Positions 18,072-26,058 are shown, numbered from the stretch's first letter. The stretch is 64,000 nucleotides of DNA from Martinezella lusitana (GCF_014207095.1 NZ_JACHBG010000030.1:1-64000); one strand, 5' to 3'. The notes: generated by a model not told the origin, from the letters alone. Translations and numbers: made by a program.

Positions 18072-18572
18072 CTATTCCATGGGGTTCGGCAGGTAACCGG
18101 TGAAGCCGCTGATCTTCCACTGTCCCTGGTGCAGGCGGCAATAATAGAGCGTCTGCCATTTCATGATGTCGATGCTGCCGTCCGACTTCTTCAGGCTGCC
18201 ATCGAATTTCTTGCGAACCAGGGCCATATCGCCTTCGATCTCGATGTCTTCGAGCGTCGTGGTGGTGAAAATGGCCGTGCGCGTATCCTCAGCGAAGGAC
18301 TGCGTCGCGAAGTCGCGTGCCTGCCGCAGCCATTCGTCACGATAAGCAACGAGCGTGGGGAAGGCGAGGCGCCACTTGTCGGGGCTGATTTCGCGCTTGC
18401 CGTCGATGCCGATGAAGCCTTCTTCAACGAAATCGCCCGCTACCATCGACCAGTCGGCGGCCAAAAAGGCATCGATATCACGCGGGACGAGCATCTCCCA
18501 GATCGCATGCCTGGCAGCATCGCTGACAGGGAAGGGATTCTTGAAAGGATCACGCATTGTATCCGCCGCCAT
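18072..18572 (-). CDS. SnoaL/NTF2-like protein of unknown function
   Basis: A 166-residue protein with no signal peptide or membrane segment. The predicted mix of an N-terminal helix pair and C-terminal strands (MKWQTLYYCRLHQGQWKISGFTGYLPN) resembles the NTF2-like cone fold used by small isomerases, hydrolases and binding proteins. It is the first gene of the minus-strand operon with MlrC and the DSD1 enzyme; the MlrC ribosome site sits on its stop codon. It may act on the same substrate, but no catalytic residues can be assigned. The second ATG (residue 6) is an alternative start. The ribosome site is weak. Confidence 0.7.
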   Translation of the reverse strand: MAADTMRDPFKNPFPVSDAARHAIWEMLVPRDIDAFLAADWSMVAGDFVEEGFIGIDGKREISPDKWRLAFPTLVAYRDEWLRQARDFATQSFAEDTRTAIFTTTTLEDIEIEGDMALVRKKFDGSLKKSDGSIDIMKWQTLYYCRLHQGQWKISGFTGYLPNPME

Positions 18573-18837
18573 TTAAATTCTTTTCATGATTTTCGATTTT
18601 CGCTAGTCAAATTCTGCTTTCTATGGTCATTTGTCAACGTATCAAGAAAATAATTTGCAGGAATCATATGATGATCGTCATGCATATGGCTCCCGTCAGA
18701 TGGGCGTAAACGGCAAGCCGCGCCCCCTCGCACACTCGTAGACCGGCATCGATGACGAATTGCGAGATTGAGATGGTTTGCATCGCTTATTAAGTATCGG
18801 ACGTTTAGAGCCCAGCGACAGAATAAAGGGGAAGCTG

Positions 18838-19701
18838 ATGGATATCTTCACGACCATGCAGGACGAGAGGGGTCGGCTTTCGCAATCGGAAATCCGCATC
18901 GCCGACATTGTCCTCAACGACTTCGAATTCGCCGTTAACGCTTCCATCATCGAGCTGGCCGGCAAAGCCGATGTCTCGCCGCCGACGGTGACGCGCTTCT
19001 GCCGTCGCCTCGGCTGCGAAAGCTTCTCCGATTTCAAGGTGCAGCTGGCCCGCACAGCCTATGTCGGCATGCGTTATCTCAAGCCCGAGCCCAAGAGCAT
19101 TGCGCCCGCCGATGTCGCCCAGGACATTATTACCAAGGCGCAGAATGCGCTCTTTCTGTTGCATCGCGGGCTTGACGTGGTGGCGATCGAGGCGGCGGCA
19201 AACCGGATTGCCGGTGCGGAGATGATTTATGCCTTCGGCTCCGGCGGCAACTCGTCGATGATCGCCAGCGAGATGCAGAACCGCCTGTTCCGGTTGGGCT
19301 TGCGTATTACCTCGAGCTCCGATCATAGCATGCAGCTGATGATGGCCGCGGCGGCCAAGCCGACGGATCTGTTGATCGGTTCGTCTTTCTCCGGCCGCAA
19401 TACCGAACTGGTGCGCGCCTTCACGCTGGCGCGCGAGGCCAAGGTGCCGACCATCGCGCTCACGCAGAGTGGAAGCCCTGTGGCCGATGTCGCCGATGTC
19501 ACCGTGCCGATCGATCTGCCCGAAGGCGACAATATCTACAGGCCGACATCGACCCGCATCGCCTATCTTGCCGTGCTGGATATTCTCGCCAGCCTCGTCG
19601 CCTATCGTCTCCGGCCGCAAGCGACGGCGACATTGCGCCGTATCAAGCAGCAGCTCGTCACCCATCGCGACGGCGACGACCGTCAGCTTCTCGGGGACTA
19701 G
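18838..19701 (+). CDS. RpiR-family transcriptional regulator (HTH + SIS)
   Basis: Sugar-phosphate-responsive DNA-binding regulator. The N-terminal HTH_6 region (about residues 1-80) includes LSQSEIRIADIVL and ADVSPPTVTRFCRRLGCESFSDFK, the canonical recognition helix of this family. The C-terminal SIS domain (about 105-260) has IYAFGSGGNSSMIASEMQNRLFRLG and the sugar-phosphate loop GSSFSGRNTELVRA. I start at 18838, where GGGGA is spaced 6 bases before the ATG; the longer frame from 18778 lacks a ribosome site. 287 residues is standard. It is divergent from the NTF2-MlrC-DSD1 operon and upstream of the SDR and GH20 genes, so it probably controls the whole island. Confidence 0.92.
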   Translation: MDIFTTMQDERGRLSQSEIRIADIVLNDFEFAVNASIIELAGKADVSPPTVTRFCRRLGCESFSDFKVQLARTAYVGMRYLKPEPKSIAPADVAQDIITKAQNALFLLHRGLDVVAIEAAANRIAGAEMIYAFGSGGNSSMIASEMQNRLFRLGLRITSSSDHSMQLMMAAAAKPTDLLIGSSFSGRNTELVRAFTLAREAKVPTIALTQSGSPVADVADVTVPIDLPEGDNIYRPTSTRIAYLAVLDILASLVAYRLRPQATATLRRIKQQLVTHRDGDDRQLLGD

Positions 19702-19909
19702 AGCAATTCCCACCGAAGTGCGCGGCGTCTTTGCGTGCGGAATTGCATGAAACAACAAGTTGGAGCGGTTCAGATGTCCGTGAGGAGCTGAACCGCTTCA
19801 ATGCGAACCAGGAATACTGCGTCGCGGCTTCCGCCCGCAGGTGCGTCGAAAACAACGAGAGACGGCGGCGGATGCCCGCCGCTCGGGAACTTGATAAGAG
19901 GAAAGCCAT

Positions 19910-20686
19910 ATGAGTAAATCCGTTGCCATCGTGACCGGGGCCGCAGGCGATATCGGCCGCGCCATCGCGAAGCGTCTGGCCGATGACCATGATGTCATCC
20001 TGCTCGTTGATGTCGACGAAGCCGCCGCGCAGAAGGCGGCGCAGGCGCTGGGGCCGGCCGGACGTTTCGTCGTCTTCAAGGCGGATATCACGAGCGAGAT
20101 TGACACGGCCGCAATGGCGAAGGCGGCGTCGGCCCTGGGCACGGTGAAAACGCTGGTTAACAATGCGGGTGCAGCCCGCGCGGTTAGCCTGCATGATACG
20201 ACGCCGGAGATCTGGCGTGCCGACAGCGCCCTCAATCTCGAGGCCGCATTTCTCTGCTTCCGCGCCGTCGAGGATATGTTGAAGGCGTCGAAGGGTTCGG
20301 TGATCAATATCGCCTCCGTCAACGGCATGGCCGTTTTCGGTCATCCCGCTTACAGCGCCGCCAAGGCCGGCCTCCTGCATTTCACCAAGCTCGTCGCCGT
20401 GGAATACGGCAAGTTCGGCATCCGCTCGAATGCGGTTGCACCGGGCACCGTGCGGACCCAGGCTTGGGAAGCGCGGGCGGCCGCCAATCCGAATGTCTTC
20501 GAGGAAGCGAAGCGCTGGTATGCGCTGCGCCGCGTCGTAGATCCCGTCGATGTCGCCAATGCCGTTTCCTTTCTCGCAAGCCCGCTTGCTTCGGCCATTA
20601 CGGGTGTGTGTCTGCCGGTCGATTGCGGCCTGACGGCGGGGCAAGCTGAGCTTGCGCACACCTTCACGCAGTCTGATCACTATTGA
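19910..20686 (+). CDS. SDR-family oxidoreductase
   Basis: Classical short-chain dehydrogenase, 258 residues, cytoplasmic. The NAD(P) loop is TGAAGDIGRAIA (about residues 9-20). NNAGAA is the structural motif. The catalytic serine is in VINIASVNG, and Tyr-Lys are in PAYSAAKAGLLHF. The C-terminal SDR motif LASPLASAITGVCLPVDCG is also present. The acidic residue at the end of strand 2 (VDVDE) suggests NAD preference. GAGGAAA precedes the ATG. It lies 25 bp before the GH20 start and 208 bp after rpiR. The likely role is oxidation of a sugar or polyol intermediate in the same pathway as the hexosaminidase. Confidence 0.92.
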   Translation: MSKSVAIVTGAAGDIGRAIAKRLADDHDVILLVDVDEAAAQKAAQALGPAGRFVVFKADITSEIDTAAMAKAASALGTVKTLVNNAGAARAVSLHDTTPEIWRADSALNLEAAFLCFRAVEDMLKASKGSVINIASVNGMAVFGHPAYSAAKAGLLHFTKLVAVEYGKFGIRSNAVAPGTVRTQAWEARAAANPNVFEEAKRWYALRRVVDPVDVANAVSFLASPLASAITGVCLPVDCGLTAGQAELAHTFTQSDHY

Positions 20687-20711
20687 TGCCCGCCGCCAAA
20701 GGGGAATCTTG

Positions 20712-22631
20712 ATGCAGTCCGCTGCCTATCATCTCGAAAACACCTGGTCTCCCGAGGGCGGAAAGCATGGTCGGTTGACCTTGACGCTTTTCAATTTCTC
20801 AGGCGCGCCGCTTTCGAATTTTCGCCTCGCCTATACGACCTTGACGCGTTTCATCGACCCGAAGGTCTGCGAGAATGCGGTCTTCGTGCGCCGCAACGCC
20901 AATTTTCATGAATTCGCGCCGCCGGCCGGTCTTTCCCTGGCTCCCGGAGAGAGCTGGACGTTTACGGTGTCCAGCCTGCACCGCGTTGCCAAGCATTGCA
21001 CGGACGGAGCCAAGTCCGCCTATATTACGCTTGAAGACGGGAGACATATCAATGTGTTCACGTCGGATCTGCTGCTCGACGGTCGCGCCAGCGAGCCACC
21101 ACCGGTGCTGTTGCCGGAAGGCAGGCTGGAGCTTCCCTTTGCCATTCAGCCTTGGCCGGCATCCATCGATCTCAAGCCGGGCGAAGGCTTCCCCGTCGCG
21201 CTCTATCCGGCCAAAGGAACCGATGCTGCGAGCGTAAAGGCGCTTGCGACCGCACAGGCGCACTTCCGCCGGCTGTTTCCCACCAGCCACATTCCCTTCA
21301 GCCTTGTCGCTGTGCCACAGGGCAAGGCGCTGCGCTTTGTTGAGCGGTCGGCACTCGCTGCGGAGGCCTATGAGCTGTCCTTCGGGGCGGATGAGATCAC
21401 GCTGGCTTTCTCTGATGATGCCGGCCGTCTCTATGGCCTGACGACGCTGGCGCAGCTTCTGGACGGCGCACGGCGTGAGCCCGGCAAGTTCCGTTTCCCG
21501 GCTTCGGGCAGCATCGCCGATCAGCCGCGTTACAGCTGGCGCGGCTGCCATCTTGATGTCTCCAGGCAATTCGTGCCGAAGGCCGATGTGCTGCGCCTGC
21601 TCGATATTCTCGCCTGGCTGAAGCTCAACATCTTCCATTGGCACCTGACGGACGATGAGGCGTGGCGCCTGGAAATCCGCGCCTATCCGCAGCTGACGAC
21701 CTTGGGTGTCCTGCGCGGACCGGACGAGCCGTTGTTGCCGCAGCTTGGCAACGGCGCCGAGCCTGTCGGCGGTTTCTATTCGCAGGATGATGTCCGCGAG
21801 ATCGTCGCCCATGCGTCCGCGCTCGGCATCGAGGTCGTGCCGGAGATCGATATCCCAGGCCATAGCACCGCGACCCTTGTCGCTCTGCCTGATCTGGCGG
21901 ACGGGCAGGAAGCGCCGGAAAGCTATCATTCCGTCCAGGGCTATCCTAACAACGCGCTTAACCCGGCCATCGAGTCGACCTACGAATTCCTGGCCAAGGT
22001 CTTCGACGAAATGGTCGAACTTTTCCCCTCGCAATATCTCCATATCGGCGGGGATGAGGTCGCCAATGGTTCGTGGCTGGCTTCGCCGTTGGCGCGCAAG
22101 CTCATGGAGAAGGAAGGCATTTCGGGCACCTTCGCTCTGCAGTCCTATTTCCTCAGGCGGATCAAGGCGATGCTCAGCAAGCGCGGCCGCAAGCTCGCCG
22201 GCTGGAACGAAGTCGCCCATGGCGGCGGCGTCGATCCGGAAAGCACCTTGCTAATGGCCTGGGAAAAGCCCGAGGTGGGCATCGAGCTGGCACGCGAGGG
22301 CTATGAGGTCGTCATGACGCCCGGCCAGGCCTATTATCTCGACATGGTACAGGCCGATGCCTGGCAGGAGCCGGGCGCGAGCTGGGCCGGCACCGTGCCG
22401 CCCGCCCATACCTATGCCTACGAGGCGGAGGGCGATTTCCCGGAAGAGCTGAGGCATCTGATGAAGGGCGTGCAGGCGTGCATCTGGCAGGAGAACTACA
22501 CCTCGCGCGATTATTTCAACCGGCTGGTCTTCCCGCGCCTGCCGGCCATTGCCGAGGCTGCCTGGACGCCGAAGGCACAGAAGGATTGGCTGCGCTTTGC
22601 CGCCATCGTCCCGCTGAGCCCGAAGCTGTAA
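20712..22631 (+). CDS. Beta-N-acetylhexosaminidase, glycoside hydrolase family 20 (cytoplasmic)
   Basis: Releases terminal beta-linked GlcNAc or GalNAc by substrate-assisted catalysis. The GH20b-type region precedes the barrel. RYSWRGCHLDVSRQFVPK opens the TIM barrel, WHLTDDEAWRLEI is a substrate-site block, and the catalytic Asp-Glu pair is in HIGGDEVANGSW (about residue 447). AEAAWTP closes the barrel. I start at 20712 (MQSAAYHLE), with GGGGA upstream. There is no signal peptide, so hydrolysis should occur inside the cell after import of an oligosaccharide. It ends at a strong terminator. About 639 residues, normal for GH20. The link with the ABC importer is by neighbourhood and shared island. 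Confidence 0.93.
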   Translation: MQSAAYHLENTWSPEGGKHGRLTLTLFNFSGAPLSNFRLAYTTLTRFIDPKVCENAVFVRRNANFHEFAPPAGLSLAPGESWTFTVSSLHRVAKHCTDGAKSAYITLEDGRHINVFTSDLLLDGRASEPPPVLLPEGRLELPFAIQPWPASIDLKPGEGFPVALYPAKGTDAASVKALATAQAHFRRLFPTSHIPFSLVAVPQGKALRFVERSALAAEAYELSFGADEITLAFSDDAGRLYGLTTLAQLLDGARREPGKFRFPASGSIADQPRYSWRGCHLDVSRQFVPKADVLRLLDILAWLKLNIFHWHLTDDEAWRLEIRAYPQLTTLGVLRGPDEPLLPQLGNGAEPVGGFYSQDDVREIVAHASALGIEVVPEIDIPGHSTATLVALPDLADGQEAPESYHSVQGYPNNALNPAIESTYEFLAKVFDEMVELFPSQYLHIGGDEVANGSWLASPLARKLMEKEGISGTFALQSYFLRRIKAMLSKRGRKLAGWNEVAHGGGVDPESTLLMAWEKPEVGIELAREGYEVVMTPGQAYYLDMVQADAWQEPGASWAGTVPPAHTYAYEAEGDFPEELRHLMKGVQACIWQENYTSRDYFNRLVFPRLPAIAEAAWTPKAQKDWLRFAAIVPLSPKL

Positions 22632-22708
22632 CTTCGGCCGAATTTGCGTGGCCCGCGACAGCAGTGCAGCTGACAGGCGGCTAGCTCTCGTATTCTGGAT
22701 TGCCTGCA

Positions 22709-22738
22709 GGCCGCCGAGGGAAATCTCGGCGGCCTTTT
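22709..22738 (+). terminator. Rho-independent terminator after the GH20 gene
   Basis: GGCCGCCGAG and CTCGGCGGCC form a perfect 10-bp stem with a six-base loop, followed by TTTT. It lies 77 bp after the hexosaminidase stop and closes the SDR-GH20 unit. Confidence 0.9.
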
Positions 22739-22865
22739 CCTATCCGCGATGAACGGCAGAAAAGCGGTTAGGCCATGCCACGCGTCCGTCGGCTTGATCA
22801 CACCGATCGCCCGCTCAGTTGCCTTGAACGCCTCAGTAAAATCCCGACGAAACATTTTCGACCCA

Positions 22866-22890
22866 GGAACATCCAACCTTGCTCGACGTT
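22866..22890 (+). promoter_or_regulatory. Consensus EcfG/RpoE2 (general stress) promoter
   Basis: GGAAC at 22866-22870, then 16 bases, then CGTT at 22887-22890. This matches the rhizobial general-stress sigma consensus (GGAAC-N16/17-CGTT, also written GGAAC-N18/19-TT). It lies 36 bp before the ATG of a 26-codon ORF and 128 bp before the DUF982 gene, so it should drive both. Confidence 0.7.
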
Positions 22891-22925
22891 ATCGAGGCGT
22901 CATCCAAGGCAAGGAACGAAACCCG

Positions 22926-23006
22926 ATGGACTATTATGTGACCATGGCCGCGTGCTCCGGCACCGGCTCATTTCTGATCGCAGCGCTGATGGCGCACTAT
23001 GGGTGA
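22926..23006 (+). CDS. Possible 26-residue hydrophobic small protein
   Basis: A short frame encoding MDYYVTMAACSGTG, then a hydrophobic segment SFLIAALMAHYG, which could insert in or lie on the membrane. AAGGA is spaced about 11 bases before the ATG, and a consensus EcfG promoter lies 36 bp upstream. The stop is 12 bp before the DUF982 start, so the two would be co-transcribed. The coding claim rests on context alone; it may instead be a leader peptide or chance frame. Confidence 0.35.
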   Translation: MDYYVTMAACSGTGSFLIAALMAHYG

Positions 23007-23018
23007 GGGAGGTTCAGC

Positions 23019-23285
23019 ATGGACAATGGTGATTGGAGAAGTCCCGTCATAGTCGAGCTTGGTGGGATCGGCCGTTTTGCGATCATTACCAACGCGCTCG
23101 ATGCGGCAAACTGCATGAGCGAGGAATGGCCCGCCGAAGGTGGACCGGTGGCGGACGAGGCCGTCCTAGTGTGCCTGGATGCCGTCCTCGGCAAAGTCTC
23201 TGCCGAAGAGTCGAGAGAGGCTTTTCTTGAAGCGGCGCGGGAGGCCGGGCTTTACGTCAAGCCGGATGCGGGGAGCATCCACTAG
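23019..23285 (+). CDS. DUF982 domain protein
   Basis: A small cytosolic protein family found in many paralogous copies in Rhizobiales, function unknown. The 88-residue sequence shows the family pattern: SPVIVELGGIGRFAIITNALDAANCMSEEWP, a central ADEAVLVCLDAVLGKVSAEE and a C-terminal ESREAFLEAAREAGLYV. GGAGG is ideally placed before the ATG. It lies downstream of a consensus EcfG promoter, suggesting expression in stationary phase and stress. It is convergent with the small membrane protein gene on the minus strand. Confidence 0.85.
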   Translation: MDNGDWRSPVIVELGGIGRFAIITNALDAANCMSEEWPAEGGPVADEAVLVCLDAVLGKVSAEESREAFLEAAREAGLYVKPDAGSIH

Positions 23286-23344
23286 ACCTGCCTTACATCA
23301 GGGACAGAACGAACGCCCTGGGCCGCGGGAGGCAACGCGATCGG

Positions 23345-23473
23345 TTAGATCAACCAGAAAATCACGCCGAAAACCACGATGAACGCGAGGATGGAACCCA
23401 TCATCCTCGCCAGCCCCTGGTTGACGTTGCCGTCGCCAACAATCAGATCATACCAGTCGCTCTTGTGGTGCAT
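23345..23473 (-). CDS. 42-residue single-pass membrane protein
   Basis: A short minus-strand gene with start ATG at 23473 and stop TAA at 23345. The product begins with the soluble stretch MHHKSDWYDLIVGDGNVNQG and ends in a strong helix (ILAFIVVFGVIFWLI) right at the C-terminus, so it resembles a tail-anchored or single-pass small membrane protein. GAGGG is spaced 7-8 bases before the ATG. TTGACT occurs on the minus strand upstream (plus coordinates about 23520) as a possible -35. Function is unknown; small membrane proteins of this type often modulate larger membrane complexes. Confidence 0.7.
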   Translation of the reverse strand: MHHKSDWYDLIVGDGNVNQGLARMMGSILAFIVVFGVIFWLI

Positions 23474-23813
23474 CGAAAATCCCTCAAGGTTTCCCCTATT
23501 AGGTCGTGGTTTTCTCCACAGTCAACGATTTAAAGATGATCCAAAATCTGAGTTCTCACCGTGGCGTGTGCGGAGTCCACGACCTCCATGAGGTGGCGCG
23601 CTGCCTCATCGGGCGCCGAGAAATGGCCGCCACGGGGGAGGATTCCGCGGGCCGCCACAGGGTATCCGCTTAAGGTATCGCTAAGTGGAAATTTTTGTCG
23701 TCTTCGCCCATTTCAAGACAAGTCCCATCGTACACATTCGGTGAACCGAGTGTGTTCCAAAGGAACTCGTTAGTCTTGAAATAATTGAGAAATCTACGTT
23801 TCTCAAAATGGAA
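23474..23813. other. 340-bp intergenic region between the small membrane protein gene and tRNA-Leu
   Basis: No credible gene is seen. A stem of 11 bp with only two central bases lies at 23732-23755 (ACACATTCGGT / ACCGAGTGTGT, one G-T pair). A weaker 6-bp stem near 23788-23805 (GAGAAA / TTTCTC) sits just after the tRNA 3' end and may help end its transcript. The 23474-23540 part should hold the promoter of the small membrane protein. Confidence 0.5.
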
Positions 23814-23900
23814 TGGTGCCCAGAAGAGGACTCGAACCTCCACACCCTTTCGGGTACCAGCACCTGAAGCTGGCGCGTCTACCAATTCCGCCATCTGGGC
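23814..23900 (-). tRNA. tRNA-Leu (anticodon CAG)
   Basis: The minus strand folds as a class II tRNA. The acceptor strands are GCCCAGA and TCTGGGC followed by discriminator A and an encoded CCA. The D-arm contains AATTGGTAGACGC. The anticodon stem is CCAGC / GCTGG with loop TTCAGGT giving anticodon CAG, which reads CTG leucine codons. A long variable arm (TACCCGAAAGGGTGT) is typical of leucine tRNA. The T-arm is GAGGTTCGAGTCCTC. Length is 87 nt including CCA. Confidence 0.97.
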
Positions 23901-23992
23901 GACGGACACGCATGTAAGGGGGTGGCCGTCCGGTGTCAACAGGGTTTTTGAAGTTTTCGTGTCGATTGTGAAAAAAGCGGTTGAGGCCCGGG

Positions 23993-25423
23993 TCAGACCC
24001 GGGTCGCAGCCCAGGTGCGGATCAGGCCAAGTCCCTGTTCCAGCAAGGTCTTTGCCTCGTTTTCACTCGCCGCTTCCACATAGCAACGCATTTCCGGTGC
24101 ATTTCCAGAGGGGCGGAAATGGATGATTCGGTTATCCACAAGCGTGACCCTGAGTCCGTCGATGTCGCTCTTCGACGCGACGGCTGCGACGGGCTTGAGG
24201 AATTCAGCGAGATTGATGTCCGAAGCGCGCAGGTGCGCCATCAGCGCGGCACTGGTTTCCACGGGGAAATTCTCAAGGCGGTCGGCGGCGGCAAAGGGCA
24301 GGTGATAGCTGCCGGCGACCGCCGAAAGCGGCCGGCCGGCCTTTGCGGCCGCGTAGAGCGTCGCCAGGACGGGCAGGAAGCTGTCGCGTGTCGGCAGCGG
24401 CTCGAAGGGCTTGCCCGAGACGGTGAAGCGGCTGGCCGTCAGTGTGCCGCCATTGGCTTCGAAGCCCATGACGCCAGTCTTGCCGGCGGCAACCGCCTCA
24501 TCCATGCCCGCGATCACATAGGGCGAGCCGACGCGGGTGCGGGTAACGGCATAGGAGCCGGCCGCTTCGATGCCGGAATTGGATGTGACCGGCGTCACCA
24601 CCACTTCTGCGCCGAGGAAGTTTGCGGCGATAAGGCCGAGCAGATCGCCGCGCAGGGGCTCGCCGGTTTCATCGGCGACCAGCGGCCGGTCGCCGTCGCC
24701 GTCGGCCGAAACGATGGCGTCCAGGCCGTGCTCTGGCGCCCAGCCTTTCATGAGACGGATGGTCTCGGCAGAGACGGCTTCGGTATCGACCGGAATGAAG
24801 CTCTCGGAGCGGGCGAGCGGTACGACGCGCGCGCCGTAATGGCCGAGCACCTGTCCGAAAAGGTCGCGCGCCACCGTGCTGTGCTGATAGACGCCGATGG
24901 TGAGGCTCGCGAGGCTGCCTGATGGCAGCAGCCCCTTGTTGCGCTCTAGGAACAGCGCCTCCGTCTCTGCCGTGTGGTTTTCCGCCTCGGCAGGCGTCTC
25001 GTCCAGTACGGAATCGCCGATCGCCAAGGCCTCCTCGCTGATCGCCACTTCGTCCCGCTTGTCGATCTCGCCATCCGGCCTGTAGAATTTGATGCCGTTG
25101 CGATCGGCAGGGATATGCGAGCCGGTGATCATCAGCGATGCCGCCTTGTGCTTCAGCCCGTAGAGAGCCAGCGCCGGCGTCGGCAAGGTGCCGCAGTCGA
25201 TCGGCGTTAGGCCGGCACGCTTCAGCGCACCGATGCAGGTCGCCGATATCGCCGGGCTCGATTCGCGGAAATCGCGGCCGACAAGAATGAGATCGCCTGG
25301 CTTGGCATGGCCGCTCTTCAGCAGATGGTTGGCGAATGCCGTCGCATAGAGCGCGGAAGCCCGGCCGGTAAGATCCACGGATAGGCCGCGAAGGCCGCTG
25401 GTGCCGAATTTCAAGCTGCTCAC
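23993..25423 (-). CDS. Phosphomannomutase/phosphoglucomutase-family enzyme (NoeK-like)
   Basis: Alpha-D-phosphohexomutase superfamily, interconverting hexose 1- and 6-phosphates (mannose or glucose) for glycan precursors. FGTSGLRGLSVDLTG is the N-terminal block. The phosphoserine loop reads MITGSHIPADRNGIKFY, with GSHIP in place of the usual ASHNP, a recognised variant in rhizobial NoeK-type proteins. Metal binding is SADGDGDRPLV. Sugar binding is VMGFEANGGTLTAS. The phosphate-site loop is FRPSGNAPEMRCYVEA. I choose GTG 25423, with AAGGAG spaced 7 bases; the frame upstream to 25591 lacks family sequence. About 476 residues, full length. It could feed EPS or nodulation-factor fucosylation, but context gives no proof. 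Confidence 0.88.
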   Translation of the reverse strand: MSSLKFGTSGLRGLSVDLTGRASALYATAFANHLLKSGHAKPGDLILVGRDFRESSPAISATCIGALKRAGLTPIDCGTLPTPALALYGLKHKAASLMITGSHIPADRNGIKFYRPDGEIDKRDEVAISEEALAIGDSVLDETPAEAENHTAETEALFLERNKGLLPSGSLASLTIGVYQHSTVARDLFGQVLGHYGARVVPLARSESFIPVDTEAVSAETIRLMKGWAPEHGLDAIVSADGDGDRPLVADETGEPLRGDLLGLIAANFLGAEVVVTPVTSNSGIEAAGSYAVTRTRVGSPYVIAGMDEAVAAGKTGVMGFEANGGTLTASRFTVSGKPFEPLPTRDSFLPVLATLYAAAKAGRPLSAVAGSYHLPFAAADRLENFPVETSAALMAHLRASDINLAEFLKPVAAVASKSDIDGLRVTLVDNRIIHFRPSGNAPEMRCYVEAASENEAKTLLEQGLGLIRTWAATRV

Positions 25424-25602
25424 GGGCAATCTCCTTGCAATGATCGCGCTGTTATGGAGCAAGCGGCGGCGGCGATCAACTCGTCGTGGAACGGCGATTT
25501 CCAGTTGCGGCGATACTGGTTTTATCCCTGCCAATGCCCCAGATAAGATCAAGGCGAGGCGCGCGTCGGTTTTGGTTCGCGGTACCCGCACGGGAGTTCA
25601 TC

Positions 25603-26034
25603 ATGGTTGCTTTTCATAGGGTTGCGCTTGGTTGCGCTTTCGGCCTTTCGTTGCTGGCACAAGCAGGGCTTGCCGTTGCGGCCTCGGATCCTCCGAAAAT
25701 GGGCATCCAGCCGCCCAGCCCCGGCAATCGCGTCCTCTGCGATGCCAGAGGCTGTTTCGGTTTCGGGGAACGGCAGTTCTACACCCGCCCCGGCCAGCCG
25801 CTTCCGATCACGCCGCCCTATACCGGCGGGGTGAACCGCTACGACAGCACGCGCATTCAAATGCCCCCGCGCGAAACCTATACGCCGCCAAAGGTCGTCT
25901 ACCCTTCGCCGGCCCAGCAGCGCTCGCAGCATCAGATGTGGTGCGCCAGACAGTATCGCAGCTACAATCCCGGCACTAACCTCTATTCGACCATCAATCA
26001 TGGCTTCAAGGAGTGCCGTTCGCCCTTCGACTGA
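25603..26034 (+). CDS. BA14K-family exported protein
   Basis: The ATG at 25603 is preceded by GGGAG at good spacing. A signal peptide is present (VALGCAFGLSLLAQAGLAVAASD). The middle is proline-rich with a cysteine pair (VLCDARGCFGFG), and the C-terminal block MWCARQYRSYNPGTNLYSTINHGFKECRSPFD has the BA14K pattern (W-C-x-x-R-Y-R-S-Y-[ND]-P-x-T and a final conserved C-x-S-P). BA14K proteins were first noted as a Brucella surface antigen with lectin-like activity and are widespread in Rhizobiales envelopes. 143 residues. It is divergent from the mutase gene. Confidence 0.85.
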   Translation: MVAFHRVALGCAFGLSLLAQAGLAVAASDPPKMGIQPPSPGNRVLCDARGCFGFGERQFYTRPGQPLPITPPYTGGVNRYDSTRIQMPPRETYTPPKVVYPSPAQQRSQHQMWCARQYRSYNPGTNLYSTINHGFKECRSPFD

Positions 26035-26058
26035 CGGTTCGGTACGGGGAGGGTAGGC

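Noticed and set aside
20799..22220. 473-codon open frame on the minus strand
   Set aside because: Antisense to the GH20 gene, no motifs or ribosome site.
22749..22925. Longer reading frame in front of the 26-codon ORF
   Set aside because: It starts before the EcfG promoter and has no ribosome site; only the part from 22926 is considered possible coding sequence.
23561..23773. 70-codon plus-strand frame before the tRNA
   Set aside because: No ribosome site, Arg/Ser-rich product of the kind seen in non-coding GC-rich DNA.
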